Source: Welwitschia mirabilis
Taxonomy: Eukaryota > Gnetophyta > Gnetopsida > Welwitschiales
Direction of reading: 5' to 3'
Assembly: GCA_051453625.1 (NCBI GenBank)
Contig: JBOZIK010000001.1
Location: 74,621,512 to 74,685,511, forward strand
Length of the DNA: 64,000 nt
Shown: piece by piece, positions 1 to 11,889 of the stretch
How the letters are laid out: the number at the start of each line of letters is the position of its first letter
Position numbering within the stretch: the first letter of the stretch is position 1
The notes under the pieces: generated by a model
Seen by the model: the letters and a program-made list of their open reading frames with translations, nothing else
Database searches by the model: none
Told to the model about the DNA's origin: nothing
Position numbers and translations under genes: made by a program

Positions 1-261
1 ATGTCATTCACCCTCTAAAGCTTAAAATTTCTCTTTATGTTCTTTAGAAGATATATTTTATAAGTTAATGAACGCTTAACCTTATTAAGGAATTATAATA
101 ATAGTTTAATCCACAAGCCTCTTCTACCTTATATATACTTGAATAAAGTATGGAATCACTAGAATTTCTACTCAAGTAATTGAGGAAATTAACTAATAAG
201 ATGAAAGGAAATCTCTCACATTTATAAAACCTAATATTACAAGTCTTGAAGAGAGTGATGA
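1..261 (+). other. 5' remainder of Athila-type unit A, no gene
   Basis: This is AT-rich sequence ahead of the recognisable pol linker of unit A. From about position 200 it resembles 10692-10765 of unit C, so it belongs to the same element family. A stretch near 76-93 vaguely resembles the decayed tRNA-Asp primer site seen at 10675-10691, but too weakly to call. No gag coding can be read. The minus-strand open frame at 65-283 has no recognisable content. Confidence 0.4.
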
Positions 262-1340
262 TAGCCAAATCAATAAAACCCAAATCCTCTCTTAACAGAT
301 TTTAACACTCTTCTTCACATAAGCTAGAATCAACATGAGATAAGAGAATAATTCCAAGTTAAAATCATTACCTAAGTCTTTAAGTATGTATTCCTTGAAG
401 AAGATTTAAATAATCCTATAGTAATTATTTCAATCATATCTCCTATCCAAGAGGATACCTTTCTCAACCGTTTGAATAAACACAAGTAAGCTATTAGATG
501 AATCTTATCAAACATTAAAATAATTAATCCTAATAGTTTCATGTATCAATTTTACATTGAGAATAATGTTAAAATAAGAATCAAAAAATAAATAAATCTT
601 AATTCCACATTGAAAGAATTTATAAAGAATAAAGGGATTAGACTCTTAAATAATAGCATTATTTATTCTACCTTTGATAGCAAGTGGATCAATCCAATCT
701 AAATAGTAGCTAAAATGGCTAAAGTTATATTGGTGCATAATGAATACAATGAACTTATCCTTACTTGGCCTACTATGAAGTGGATAATGTGCGTAGAACA
801 TAGGAAACTTAATGTTGTGACTAAGAAGAATAATTTCTATTTGCCATTTTTAGATTAAATCTTTAGTAATTAGTTGTATACCCCTTTTACTATTTCTTGA
901 ATTGATACCTAGGCTATAACTAAATAGAAATTACCCTTAAAGACTAAGAAAATACTACTTTGACTTATATTTATAAAACTTTAACCTACAAACAAATGCC
1001 CTTTAGACTTTATAATTCACGTGTTACCTTCAAGCATTATATGCTTTGCATTATTTCTAATCTTTTGGAAACTTGTGTTGAGATCTTTATGAATGACCTT
1101 TTAGTATATAAAATCTCTTTTAACTATTATCTTGTAAATATAGAGCTTTTTCTTCTTAAATTCATTAAGAAAACATTTAGTTCTTAATTGCAAAAGTACT
1201 GCTTCATGGTAAATAGATGTATTGCATTAGGCTGCATTATTTCTAAGGATAGAATTCAAGTAAATCATATAAATTTTTTTTTATAAATTACTTTCCTACC
1301 TATCCCATAAAAAGTTAAAGGTATTAGATCTTTTCTTGAA
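262..1340 (+). pseudogene. Athila-type Ty3/gypsy reverse transcriptase remnant, unit A
   Basis: This is the linker and reverse transcriptase part of a Ty3/gypsy pol, the enzyme that copies element RNA into DNA. The linker is readable from 262 (KPKSSLNRF, then SSSHKLE), followed near 678 by DSKWINPI, the decayed form of a block that precedes RT in Athila elements. RT blocks follow in order: EHRKLN near 796, LPFLD near 843, MPFRLYN in the open stretch 960-1187, and the catalytic box at 1086-1097. That box reads FMND, so the first of the two metal-binding aspartates is Asn (codon 1092-1094). Thumb-region sequence with SRRLIKNFSKI follows near 1350. Many in-frame stops and frameshifts make it non-functional. 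The Athila assignment rests on the linker wording and on the tRNA-Asp primer site of the same array. Confidence 0.85.
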
Positions 1341-1436
1341 AATTCTAAATACTCTAGAAGACTCATTAAAAACTTTAGCAAAATTACTAAATCTTTATGT
1401 GAGCTTCTAAATAAAGATGTTCCTTTTGAGTGGAAC

Positions 1437-1900
1437 TAAAAATATCAAAACTATTTCGATTAGCTTAAGATTAAACTTAGTTTATCACCTATTATTTAAT
1501 TACCAAATTGTTAATTACCTTTAAGGTTATGTGTTATTTAAATGATTATGTTTTTTTCTATATTAGGATAAATAATAAAAAAGAAATCAATACAATCTAC
1601 TTTATTAGCAAAAACATAAATGATAACTAATGTAATTACACTGTTATTGATAAGGAGCTCATAGCAATTGTTTTTGCTTTAGAAAAGCTTAGACAAGATA
1701 TTTTGGAATTTAAATTTATTACCTATACTAACCAATTATCCCTTAGATACTTTTTTGTTAAGAAAGATGTTAAACTTAGACTTATTAAATGTATTATTCT
1801 ACTATAAGAGTTTTATCATCAAACTAAAGGTAAGAAGGCTTTTAAGAATGTAGATATTGATCACTCATCTTATCGTTCACATAATGACTTATAATTCTTA
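1437..1900 (+). pseudogene. RNase H domain remnant, unit A
   Basis: This is the RNase H part of the same pol, which in a live element removes RNA from the RNA-DNA hybrid. The readable core is CNYTVIDKELIAIVFALEKL (about 1631-1690), followed by a YTNQLSLRYFFVKKDVKLRL block. The usual TDH triad residue before the second block reads TNQ, so an expected Asp is Asn. A TAA stop at 1628-1630 replaces a Gln codon just before CNYT, and the same stop is present in units B and C. It follows RT directly and precedes integrase, the normal Ty3/gypsy order. Confidence 0.82.
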
Positions 1901-2039
1901 TTAATTATTTATTTATTAATGAGTGTCTTTTCTCCATTTCTAAAGTACCTCTTTATGCTAATATTACTATTTTATCTCTAGAATTTTACTTTCTCATTAG
2001 ACTTTTAATAATAAAAATAAATTCTTAATTCATGTAATT

Positions 2040-3050
2040 CTTTTAGAATGAGTCATACCTAATCAAATAATTCAAAGATGCATTGCCTACAATGAGAGTT
2101 AAAATGTTCTAAAATCATATCACTTAAAAATACATAGTTGTACCTTATCCTCTAACCAAAATGTCACTCGTATCTTGTAATTTATACCCTATTATTTTAC
2201 TAACTTTAAAGACTTATATCTTTTTTATAAACCATGTGAAAACTATTAGAAATTTGAGAATCATCGCAAAAATATCATGATGCCTTTAAATTATATCTTG
2301 GTTATAGAGCCTTTTGTTGTTTGGGGAATTAACTTCCAAGGACCTTACTTACCTTCCAATGGGCATTAGTACATCCTGGTATGCATTGATTATGTTGAAG
2401 AGGGATAGAATCATGTGCTTATAAGCATGGTGATGTTAAAAATATAGTGTATTTTTTTATGAACAACATTTTAAATAGATTTGGATTTCTTAGGTGCTTG
2501 ATTAGAAATGGTGCTGCCCATTTTTATAAAAAAAATATTTAAAAATCTAGTAACCAAGTGTGAGATCACTCATATGATTATAATATCATATCATCCCTAG
2601 ACTACTAGGTAAGCTGATATTACTAATAGAAAAATCAAGAGGATCTTATAGAAATTGGTGATCTCAAGTAAACAATTGATACTACAAACTAAGTGATGGA
2701 TCATGGACTTATAAGATAGCTTACAAAACCCCTCTAATAATATGATTCTATAGAGTAGTTTATAAAAAATATTACCATTTTCCTATAGAACTTAACATAA
2801 AGCATATTGGGTTTTAAAACATGTAAATCATAAATTTAATATGGCAAGTAAAAATAGGCTTTTCCAAATTAATGAACTGGAAGATATTAGAAATGATGCT
2901 TATGAAAACATGAAGCTCAATAAAGTAAAAATACAAAACTTTCATTATCAATACATTCAACAAAAGAAATTTTAAGAAGAGGATTTGATTTTATTATACA
3001 ACTCTTAATTACATTTGTTTTTAGGGAAGATAATTTATAAATGATTATAT
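2040..3050 (+). pseudogene. Integrase remnant, unit A
   Basis: This is the integrase domain, which joins element DNA to the host chromosome. The catalytic core is readable as WGINFQGPYLPSNGH, then YILVCIDYV (about 2366-2391, first catalytic Asp kept), then LIRNG (2498-2512). There the second catalytic Asp is Asn (codon 2507-2509). Further on HP, stop, TT at about 2595-2610 shows two Gln codons turned to TAG and TAA. The C-terminal part (AYENMKLN near 2901, then a LLYNS stretch near 2990) matches the usual Athila integrase tail. Frameshifts separate these blocks. The unit ends soon after, with no env-like frame that I can recognise. Confidence 0.83.
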
Positions 3051-4810
3051 ACACAATTAACAAAGTATTTTATCAGTGTTCTTTTCTCATAGAAAACCCC
3101 AAAATCCATTTGAAATTAAAGTAAATTGTTATTATATTAAACCCTATCATCCATCGCTTCTATCTACTTATGTATTCATAAGACTCATTAATCTTAGTTA
3201 ATTACCTTTTATATGATTAATTACTAAAGTGATCTTTATCATTTCAATGGTTTAATATAAGTGATATAGGCTTTTTACCTTTTAAGAATAGATCATCTCT
3301 ATCTAGAGTTCTTAATTAAAGTTTGCATAACTTATGGGTCTCTAATTTGGAATCAAGGAAAAAAGCTAGATTTTCTTCTTTCATGATGTTTTTTAATTTC
3401 AAGGCATTCATGAAGATGAAATTATTTCTCTATTATGATAATGATAATTCCTTTCATTTGCTATGATTATAAAATAAAAAATCATAATTATAAGAAAAAT
3501 TAAATTACGAAAAATCTTGAAGCTCTTTTAATACATTTTATCATGATCAATTCTAGTTTTTAATTAACTACATCAATACTATGAATACCTATTATTGATA
3601 TAGCTATAATGATTTATTTATGGTACATTCAATTACATCAAGGCTATAGACACTTCCTAGTAACGCAACACTAAATCCTTCTAGTACAATATATTACATT
3701 TATTAGAAGGAAATACCACAATACTAAATTTTCAAGATGATTAAATACGTGAAACTTACATATCATGGAAGATGAAGAGAAATGTAATGAAATTAAGATG
3801 GAATTAAAGGTTTTTATTAATGTGTTCCCTTTAATCAATGGTAACTTATGGTTTATTAACTACTATTATCTTTTAAAATTTTTACCTTTTTTTTGGTTCA
3901 CATAATTTTGGCCTCATTCCTATTAGTACATGATGTTGTTGGTAGCCCTCATTGGTAGCACTATCGCATTAACTTTCACATCTATTTAGTTTTTGGCTAT
4001 GATATTTTAACTTGATCTATTGGGATTTTAGATTATTAGTAATTTTTAATTTTGTTTTGAAGCTATCTACTCCCTTAGAGTATCTTCATTTCATTTTACT
4101 TTTTCTCTTTTTTTTACTCTGCTTTGCTCTCATATTTTTAGTTCTTGTAGCTGCATGATACTAGACTTTTCTCTTATTATAGTGATTTTTTTACTTAATG
4201 AAAAATCAATATGAATCCCTATTAATTTAGTTCTTATTATATATTATAACTTAATTTTAAATATTTTAATATTGCCTTAAGTGTTTATAACTAAATTTTA
4301 TCAATGTAACTCTTAACAAATCCAGCACCATTACCTTTCCTAGCTGATATAACTACCTTATTTTGTAGAACCATCTTATTCTACATAGATGGCCTTCATT
4401 TGACTGAGATATTTTAGTATTTATTTTTAGTTTTTCTAGTAATTAGATTTATGTTAGAAATTCATAGAAACTAGCTAATATAGACTCATCATCCATTTCC
4501 TCATCCATAACTTATCATATTTCATCCTTTAATCATTAAAATTTTTAGTTATTTTTAAATCACTTATATGGCTTATATTTAAATTTAAATATTTAAGTTG
4601 TTATAATTAAATATTCATTTTGATTATTAGTCTTTCTTTTGCATTAGTTAATCTCCTTATTTCCTAGTATTATCATGCATTACATATTTTATTTGAAAAT
4701 TTTTGTTTTTAACTCGTTTTTAATTTAATTAGAGCATGCATCATTTATTCCTCATTGGTTTTCCACTTTATTTTTAATACACTTTCAACTTTGAGTATAA
4801 AGTCTAGCTT
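3051..4810 (+). other. Noncoding 3' internal region of unit A
   Basis: This is the long region between integrase and the polypurine tract. It aligns by eye with 7110-9231 (unit B) and 13400-15490 (unit C). Relative to B it lacks about 320 bp near position 3905. A short conserved stretch around 3770-3840 (EEKCNE..., MELKVF...) is open in B but not convincingly a gene. Some Athila elements carry an env-like frame here; none can be supported. Confidence 0.6.
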
Positions 4811-4822
4811 TAGTAGGGAGTT
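4811..4822 (+). other. Polypurine tract, unit A
   Basis: The G-rich run TAGTAGGGAGTT lies directly before the LTR start TGATATTT. The same context recurs at 9231-9242 and 15499-15510. In LTR elements this tract primes second-strand DNA synthesis. Confidence 0.6.
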
Positions 4823-4997
4823 TGATATTTTTACTTAAGTACTTTTCTTACTTACATGTAAATTTAGGTTTAAGTTGATCAAATTTTTTTAAATTTCTTA
4901 TTTATCACTTGATTATAATTTATTGATTTGCCTTGAAATTTTTGCTATGTTACCTAATATTTGATAACTAGTTTTACTAAGAAACTAATAAAAGATT
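4823..4997 (+). repeat. Start of the unit A LTR, cut by an assembly gap
   Basis: It begins TGATATTT directly after the polypurine tract and matches 9243-9417 nearly base for base. It stops at the 100-N gap, so most of this LTR is not in the assembly. Confidence 0.65.
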
Positions 4998-5097
4998 NNN
5001 NNNNNNNNNNNNNNNNNNNNNNNNNNNNNNNNNNNNNNNNNNNNNNNNNNNNNNNNNNNNNNNNNNNNNNNNNNNNNNNNNNNNNNNNNNNNNNNNN
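4998..5097. other. Assembly gap (100 N)
   Basis: Exactly 100 N, the usual placeholder for a gap of unknown size. By comparison with the B-C junction it should hide the rest of an LTR plus the linker and RT of unit B, roughly 2 kb if the array is regular (inference). Confidence 0.95.
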
Positions 5098-5756
5098 TGA
5101 TTCATGGTAAATAGGGGTATTGTACTAGGTTGCATTATGTCTAAGGATAGAATCTAAGTAAATCATATAAATGTTTTTTTAATTACTTACCTACCTATCT
5201 CATAAAACATTAAAGTTATTAGATCTTTTCTTAAACATTTTAGATACTCTAGAAGATTCATTTTAGAAAAATTGCCAAATCTTTGTGTGAGCTTCTAGAT
5301 AAAGATGTTATTTTCAAGTGGAACTAGAAATATCAAAGCTATTTTGATCAGTTTAAGATAAAACTTAGTTTATCACTTGTTATTTTATCACTAAATTGGT
5401 AATTACCTTTAAGGTTATGTGTTATTGAAATGATTATGTTTTTCTTGCTATCTTAGGATAAATAATGAAAAAGAAATTAATACAATCTACTTTGTTAGCA
5501 AAAACCTAAATGATAACTAATGTAATTACACTGTTATTGATAAGAATTTCATAGCAATTATTTTTTCTTTAGAAAATCTTAGAAAATATATTTTTAAATC
5601 TAAAGTTATTACCTACACTAACTAATTATCCTTTAGATACGTTTTTGTTAAGAAAGATGTTAAACTTATATTTATTAAATGGGTTCATCTACTATAAGAT
5701 TTTTATTATTAAACTAAAGGTAAGAAGGCTTTTAAGAATGCAGTTATTGATCACTC
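5098..5756 (+). pseudogene. RT tail and RNase H remnant, unit B
   Basis: The sequence resumes inside unit B at the RT thumb, collinear with 1200-1858 of unit A (for example TTCATGGTAAATAG at both 1203 and 5101). RNase H follows with the same CNYTVIDK core, and the same Gln-to-TAA stop at 5518-5520. The block YVFVKKDVKL, then IKW, is readable from about 5640. The domain is cut at about 5757 by a GC-richer insertion. Heavy decay makes it non-functional. Confidence 0.8.
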
Positions 5757-5987
5757 ATCACCCACTCTTAGTGGACAACCCCTTTTTGACACCCCACATT
5801 AACGTTTTGCCTATACAACTAGAATTAGTGAGGGGAGGTGGATTGATTTGACTAGTTGCAGTGTGGAACTCAGTATTGCCAATATGTCAACAACATTATG
5901 TGGTGATGTATTAGTACTAGAATGTGGTTCCTGCCTATGTTAGTCAACTCTTGGTACTTGGATTGGAGTGTTGTTAATAGATAGTTC
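5757..5987. mobile_element. About 230-bp GC-richer insertion of unknown type in unit B
   Basis: Units A and C run straight from TGATCACTCATC into CATAATGA. Unit B has about 230 extra bases between these points. The insert is visibly richer in G and C than its surroundings and less decayed (for example GAGGGGAGGTGGATTGATTT). It opens with a short perfect palindrome, CCACTCTTAGTGG. I found no convincing terminal inverted repeat or target duplication and do not recognise the family. Confidence 0.55.
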
Positions 5988-7110
5988 TCATAATGAATTA
6001 TAAATCTTATTAATTATTCATTTCTTGATGAGTGTCTTTTCTCCATTTCTAAAGTACCTTTTTATACTAATATTACTATCTTATCTCTAGAATTTTACCT
6101 TCTCATTAGAATTTTAATATGAAAATAAATTCTTAATTTATGTAATTCTTTTAGAATGAGTTATACCTAATCAAATCATTCAAAGATCCATTAGCTATAA
6201 TGAGATTCAAAATGTTCTAAAATCATATCACTCAAAAATATGTAGTTGTCCCCTATCCTCTAACTAAAATGCCATTGTATCTTATAATTTAGACCTTATT
6301 ATTTTACTAACTTTGAAGACTTATATCTTTTTTATAAATCATGTGAAAATTACTAGAAACTTGAGAGTCATGGCAAAAAGAGCATGATTCCTTTGACTTA
6401 TATCTTAGTTGTAGAGCTTTTTGATATTTGGGGCATTAACTTTCAAGGACCTTACTTACCTTCCAATGGACATCAATACATCCTGGTATGCATTGATTAT
6501 GTTAATATGGATAGGATCATGTGCTTGTAAGCATGGTAATGTTAAAACTATAGTGGATTTTTTTCCAACCAATATTTTAAATAGATTTAAATACCTTACA
6601 TGCTTGATTAGAAATGGTGGTGCCCATTTTTATAATAAAATATTTAAAAATCTCTTAACCAAGTGTGGGATCACTCACATGATTACAACATCATGCCATC
6701 CCTAGACTACTAGGTAAGCTGAGATTACTAATAGAAAAATCAAGAGGATCTTATAGAAATTGGTGATTTCAAGTAAATTATTGATACTACAAACTAAGTA
6801 ATGGCACATGGACTTATAAGATAGCTTACAAACCCCTCTAATAATATAAGTCTATAGATTAGTTTACAAAAAATAATACCATCTTCTTATAGAGCTTGAA
6901 CATAAAGCATATTGGATTTTAAAACATGTAAATCATAAATTTAATAGGGTAAGTAAAAATAGGCTTTTTCAACTTAATGAACTAGAATAGATTAGAAATG
7001 ATGCTTATGAAAACATGAAGCTCAATAAAGGACAAATAAAAAATTTTCATTATCAATGCATTTAACAAAAGAAATTTTAAGAAGAGGAGTTGATTTTATT
7101 ATACAACTCT
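5988..7110 (+). pseudogene. Integrase remnant, unit B
   Basis: This is the best preserved integrase of the array. In one frame from 6423 it reads DIWGINFQGPYLPSNGH, then QYILVCIDYVN, with the first catalytic Asp kept. A frameshift follows. The second frame is open to 6705 and reads CLIRNGGAHFYNKIFKNLL, where the second catalytic Asp is Asn (codon 6613-6615), then KCGITHMITTSCHP. As in unit A, two Gln codons after CHP are stops. The Glu of the DDE triad still appears to be present (AEITNRKIKRIL). The tail (AYENMKLNKGQI near 7008) is collinear with unit A. Confidence 0.84.
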
Positions 7111-9230
7111 TAATTACATTTGTTTTTAGAAAAGATAATTTCTAAGTGATTAAATACTTACACAATTAACAAAGTATTTCCTCATGATTCTTTTCTCATA
7201 GAAAACACCAAAACCCATTTGAAATTAAAGTAAATCATTATTATTAAACCCTATCATCCACCTCTTTCATCTACTTATGTATTCATAAGACTCATTAATT
7301 TTAATTAATTACCTTTTATATGATTCATCACTAAAGTGATCTTTATCATTTCAATGGTTTAATATAAGTTAGATAAGCTTTTTACCTTTTAAGAATAGAT
7401 CATCTCTATCTGGAGTTCTTGATTAAAGTTTGCATGACTTAGAGATCTCTAATTTAGAATCAATAAAAAAAGCTATATTTTCGTCTTTCATGACATTTTT
7501 TAATTTCAAGGAATTCATGAAGATGAAATTATTTTCTGTTATGATAATTATAATTCCTTTCATTTGCTATGACTATAAAACAAAAAATAATAATTATAAG
7601 AAAAAATTAAATTAAGAAAGATCTTGAAGCTCTTTTAATACATTTTATCATGATCAATTCTATTGTTTAATTAACTACATCAAGAATATGGATACTGATT
7701 ATTATTATAGCTATAATGATTTATTTATGGTACATTCAATTGCATCAAATCTATAGATGCTTCCTAGTAATGCAACACTAAATCCTTCTAGTACAATATA
7801 TTACATTTATTAGAAGGAAATACCATAAGACTAAATTTTCAATATGATTAAATACTTGAAACTTGTATATAATGGAAGAGAAGAGAAATGTAATGAAATT
7901 AAGATGGAATTAGAGGTTTTTATTAATGTGTTCACTTTAACTAATGGTAACTTAAGGTTTATTAACTACTATTGTCTTGTAAAAGTTTTACCTTTTTTTT
8001 ATTCACATTATTTTAATAAAAGATTAACCAATATAAATTAAAAAATATTTAAAAATATTTTCTTTACTTAATGGGCCATTCTCCTTGATTTTTATTTATC
8101 TCGTTCACTCATTAGTTGCATGGTACCTTCATAAATCCCATTATTTCATCTGTTTACCATAATTGTTCATTTCATTTTCATCCATTACATATGACATTTT
8201 AAATTTGTAAAGTATCAAGAAATCATAGTTTTATTTTTCTATTATGTGAATTCATCATCTAAAACTAAATCCCATGTAATTATAATTTGATTCATTATTA
8301 ATAATCAAAGATCCTATAATTCAACTTTCATCTCATTCCTATTAGTACATGGTGTTGTTGGTAGCCCTCATTGGCAGCACTATCTATTTACTTTCACATC
8401 TATTTAGTTTTTAACTATGATATTTTTACATGATCTATTGGAATTTTATATTATTAGTAAGTTTTAATTTTATTTTGATAAGCTATCTACTCTCTTAGAG
8501 TATTTCCATTTCATGTTATGTTTTCTCTCTTTTTTACTCTCCTTTGCTCTTATATTTTTAGTTCTTACAGTCACATGATACTAGAATTTTCTCTTATTGT
8601 AGTGATTTTTGTACTTAATGAAAAATCAATATGAATCTCTATTAATTTAGTTCTTATTGTATATTATAACTTAATTTTAAATATTTTAATATTACCTTAA
8701 GGATCTATAACTAAATTTTGTCAATGTAACTCTTAACAAATCTAGCACCATTACCTTTCCTAGCTGACATCACTACCTTATTCTATAGAACCATCTTATT
8801 TTACATATATGGCTCCCATTTGACTAAGATATTTTATGATTTATTTTTAGTTTTTCTATAAATTAGGTTAATGTTAGAAATTCATAGAGATTAGCTGATG
8901 TAGACTCATCATCCATTTTCTCATCCATAACTTATCATATTTCATCCTTTAATCATTAAAATTTTTAGACATTTTTGAATCACTTATCTGGCTTATATTT
9001 AAATTTAAAGATTTAAGTTGTTACAATTAAATATTCATTTTGATTAGTAGTCTTTCTTTTGTGTTACTTAATCTTACTATTTCCTGGTATTATCATGAAT
9101 TACATATTTTATTTGAAAATTTGTGTTTTTATCTTATTTTTAATTTCATTAGAGTATGCATCATTCATTCCTCATTGGTTTTCCACTTTATTTTTAACAC
9201 CCTTAAAACTTTGAGAATAAAGTTTAGCTT
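7111..9230 (+). other. Noncoding 3' internal region of unit B
   Basis: Collinear with 3051-4810 of unit A except for about 320 bp (8010-8330) that A has lost and C retains. An open stretch at 7844-8041 (MIKYLKLVYNGREEKCNEIK at its start) corresponds to a less open stretch in C near 14090-14250. It could be a trace of a former 3' frame, but I do not recognise it. Confidence 0.55.
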
Positions 9231-9242
9231 TAGTAGGGAGTA
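9231..9242 (+). other. Polypurine tract, unit B
   Basis: TTAGTAGGGAGTA context directly before TGATATTT, as in units A and C. Confidence 0.6.
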
Positions 9243-10668
9243 TGATATTTTTACTTAAGTACATTTCTTACTTACATGTAAATTTAGGTTTAAATTGACC
9301 AAATTTTTGAAATTTCTTTATCATCCCTTGATTATAATTTATTGATTTGCCTTGAAATTTTTGCTATGTTACCTGATATTTGATACACCATTTTTACTAA
9401 GAAACTAATAAAAGATTAGTTAGAAGGTATGATAACATGCAAAAATTAACATTTGCATCAAGGAATATAGGCCTTATTAGCATTTTTATATGATCATTAT
9501 AATGCTTTTATACATTTATTATGCTTAAGGCCATGGAGATCTAGTTTTATTAATAATCCACCTTAGTACTATCCTTTTATAAGATATTTACATCATCCTT
9601 AGCTACTATGCATAGAATCAATTCATACTTTTGTTCTTGATCTTTCTTGATGTAAGCAATTTATTCTAAGAATTTTTAGAAGTAGATGATAAATGAAGAA
9701 TATTTTATTAAAAAACCACTTAAAATTATTCCATGACTAAACGACGAACTCATACACTTGATCATTCTAAGGAATAGCCCCATTATGCCTTAGATATAAG
9801 TAGAAGAAACCCTAGTTTTGAAATAGAAATACCTTACTTCACCTCACTTAAAGTGATGTATAATTTATCATATTATACAAGACATTATTAGAGCTTTAGT
9901 CATGTGTTCTTTTTAATCCTCACATTAGGGATGGACTATCTTTTAAGCTAGCATGATGTTTCATGGATTAGCATAAGTAATTTTCATGGATTATATGCTT
10001 TAACTATTTTGATAATAAAGTATTACATAGTATTTTCTTAGTGAACTACTTTGATATCAATTTGTTATTAATTTCATACTTATTGTGCTTAGGATTATCT
10101 GAGGCATCTTATTACTTTAAGATCTAATGGTGATCCATATTTCTATCTTACTTACGTAACTTGAATTTTTATTTGATTAATCTTAGATAGCTACTACTTT
10201 TCATCCTTATAATGTCTTTTCTATGAATTCTAGGTGGCTTAGAGACATTACGTTTGTATCTATGGTGAATGTGATTATGCCATTATGGTTGAGCTAGGAC
10301 TACATGTGCCTCATGTTTATAGTGGATGAGATTATGCTAGTATGCTTGAGATAGAATAAAAGATATATGACTTTAACTATTAAACTTATGCTTTTTTTGA
10401 ACTAATTATACTAATATTGATGTTATGTCCCATTCATAGTTATCTTATACATTTTTAGTCTCTTATTATCATTATGTTTTCTTTATTGATAGATCATGAC
10501 ATATATCTTCATGGAAGAATGATATTAAGACTACACGATGAGCAAAAGTCCTAGTATTATTGCTGAAAGTTTTGTTTGATCATTCAAGATTTATATTCCT
10601 AGGGTGATATTACTATTTACCATACATTAACAATAGATATAACTATAGCCAAATTTTTACCATGAATA
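9243..10668 (+). repeat. Athila-type LTR shared by units B and C
   Basis: The left end TGATATTT follows a polypurine tract. The right end is followed by a decayed tRNA-Asp primer site, so this one LTR is the 3' LTR of unit B and the 5' LTR of unit C. It aligns throughout with 15511-16981 and is about 1.43 kb, a typical Athila LTR size. It ends TA where CA is expected, a single C-to-T change. An imperfect tandem duplication of about 55 bp (around 10258-10370) holds two copies of a GGTGRATGWGATTATGC-like block. No gene lies in it. Confidence 0.75.
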
Positions 10669-10674
10669 GAATTT

Positions 10675-10691
10675 TGAACCATTGTTAAGGA
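10675..10691 (+). other. Primer binding site of tRNA-Asp type, decayed (unit C)
   Basis: TGAACCATTGTTAAGGA lies a few bases after the LTR end. It matches the known Athila/Tat primer site TGGCGCCGTTGCCGGGGA once C-to-T and G-to-A changes and one or two others are allowed. This fixes the LTR boundary and the + orientation. Confidence 0.65.
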
Positions 10692-11079
10692 TAGTCTCAT
10701 GATAGAGAATCCTTTCACATCCCTAGATCTTAATCTTATAATACTTAAATAGATTAATCATAGTTAAATCAACAAAACCCAAATCCTCTTTTAATAATTT
10801 TGGACCCCTTTCTTTATGTAAGCTAAGGTTAACTATGACTAAGAGGATAATTCTATTATTGAGTTAACATTATTACCTAATAATATTAACTAGGCCTTCC
10901 TTGATTAACGTTTGAATTATCATATAGTAATTATATCAATCTTATCTCTCATCCAAAAGGATCCTTTCTTAACCTTTTAGAAAAAAATAAGAAAGTCGAT
11001 GAACAGACCTTATCAAACATTAGGGGCATTAATCCTATCATTTGCATGAATGACATCTATCCTTAGGATAATGTCAAAA
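10692..11079 (+). pseudogene. RT linker of unit C, gag missing
   Basis: Only about 70 bp separate the primer site from the pol linker (NQQNPNPLLIILD-like wording near 10770, aligning with 262 onward in unit A). A full Athila element would carry more than 2 kb of gag and protease here, so both are deleted. Near 11078 about 130 bp present in unit A (580-705, including DSKWINPI) are also missing. Confidence 0.65.
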
Positions 11080-11830
11080 TAGTAGCTAAGAAGGCTATAT
11101 CTATGTTAGCACATAATGAACATAATGAAATTATCCCTACTAGGCCCACTTTAAAGTGGAGAATGTGCATGAACTATATGAAACTTAATGTTTTGATCAT
11201 AAAGAATAATTCCTATTTATCATTTTCTAATTAAATCCTTAAGCAATTAGTTGGAAACTCTTTTTTTCATTTCTTATATTGATACTCAGGCTATAATGAG
11301 ATACAAATTTTCTTTGATGATTAAGAAAAAAATACTTTCACTTATCTCTATATAACTTTTATTTACAAACAAATGCCCTTTGAAATTTGTAATGCACTTG
11401 CTACCTTCCAATATTATATGCTTAGTATTTGTTCGAACCCTTTGGAAATGTGTGTTGAAGTCTTTATGAATGACTTTTATTATATAGAATCTCTTTGAGC
11501 ATTATCTTATAAATATTAAACTTGTTCTTATTAGATATATTAAAAAAACGTTTAGTTGTAAATTGGTAAATGTGTTACTTCATAGTAAATAGGGGTCTTG
11601 TATTATGCCATATTATTTTCAAGAATGGAACTATGCTAAAGAGAGTTAAATATGTTAGATATTTCTTTAGGCATGTCAAGTACTATAGAAGGATTCTTAA
11701 TAACTTTAGCAAAATTTCCAAGCATTTATGTAATCTTCTAGGTAAAGATATTTTTTTAATTAGATTTATAAATGTTAATAATGTTTTTACCAAATTAAGA
11801 GTAAACTTAGTTTAGCATCTATTATCTAAT
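11080..11830 (+). pseudogene. Reverse transcriptase remnant, unit C
   Basis: Readable RT blocks are AHNEHNEII near 11103, MPFEICNALATFQYYML near 11373 and the catalytic box FMND at 11463-11474, with the first catalytic Asp changed to Asn (codon 11469-11471) exactly as in unit A. The open stretch 11570-11815 keeps the thumb region (YYRRILNNFSKISKHLCNLL, then GKD). Several stops and frameshifts break the domain. It lies between the shared LTR and RNase H of unit C. Confidence 0.83.
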
Positions 11831-11889
11831 CATATAACTATTCATTACATTTTAAGCTTATGTATGATGTAAGTCATTATTTATTGATT

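Noticed and set aside
76-93. Possible decayed primer binding site of unit A
   Set aside because: The resemblance to 10675-10691 is limited, and the sequence to its left does not align clearly with the LTR end.
5645-5851. 68-codon plus-strand stretch as a separate gene
   Set aside because: It starts in decayed RNase H and runs into the unrelated 230-bp insert, so it is a chance fusion.
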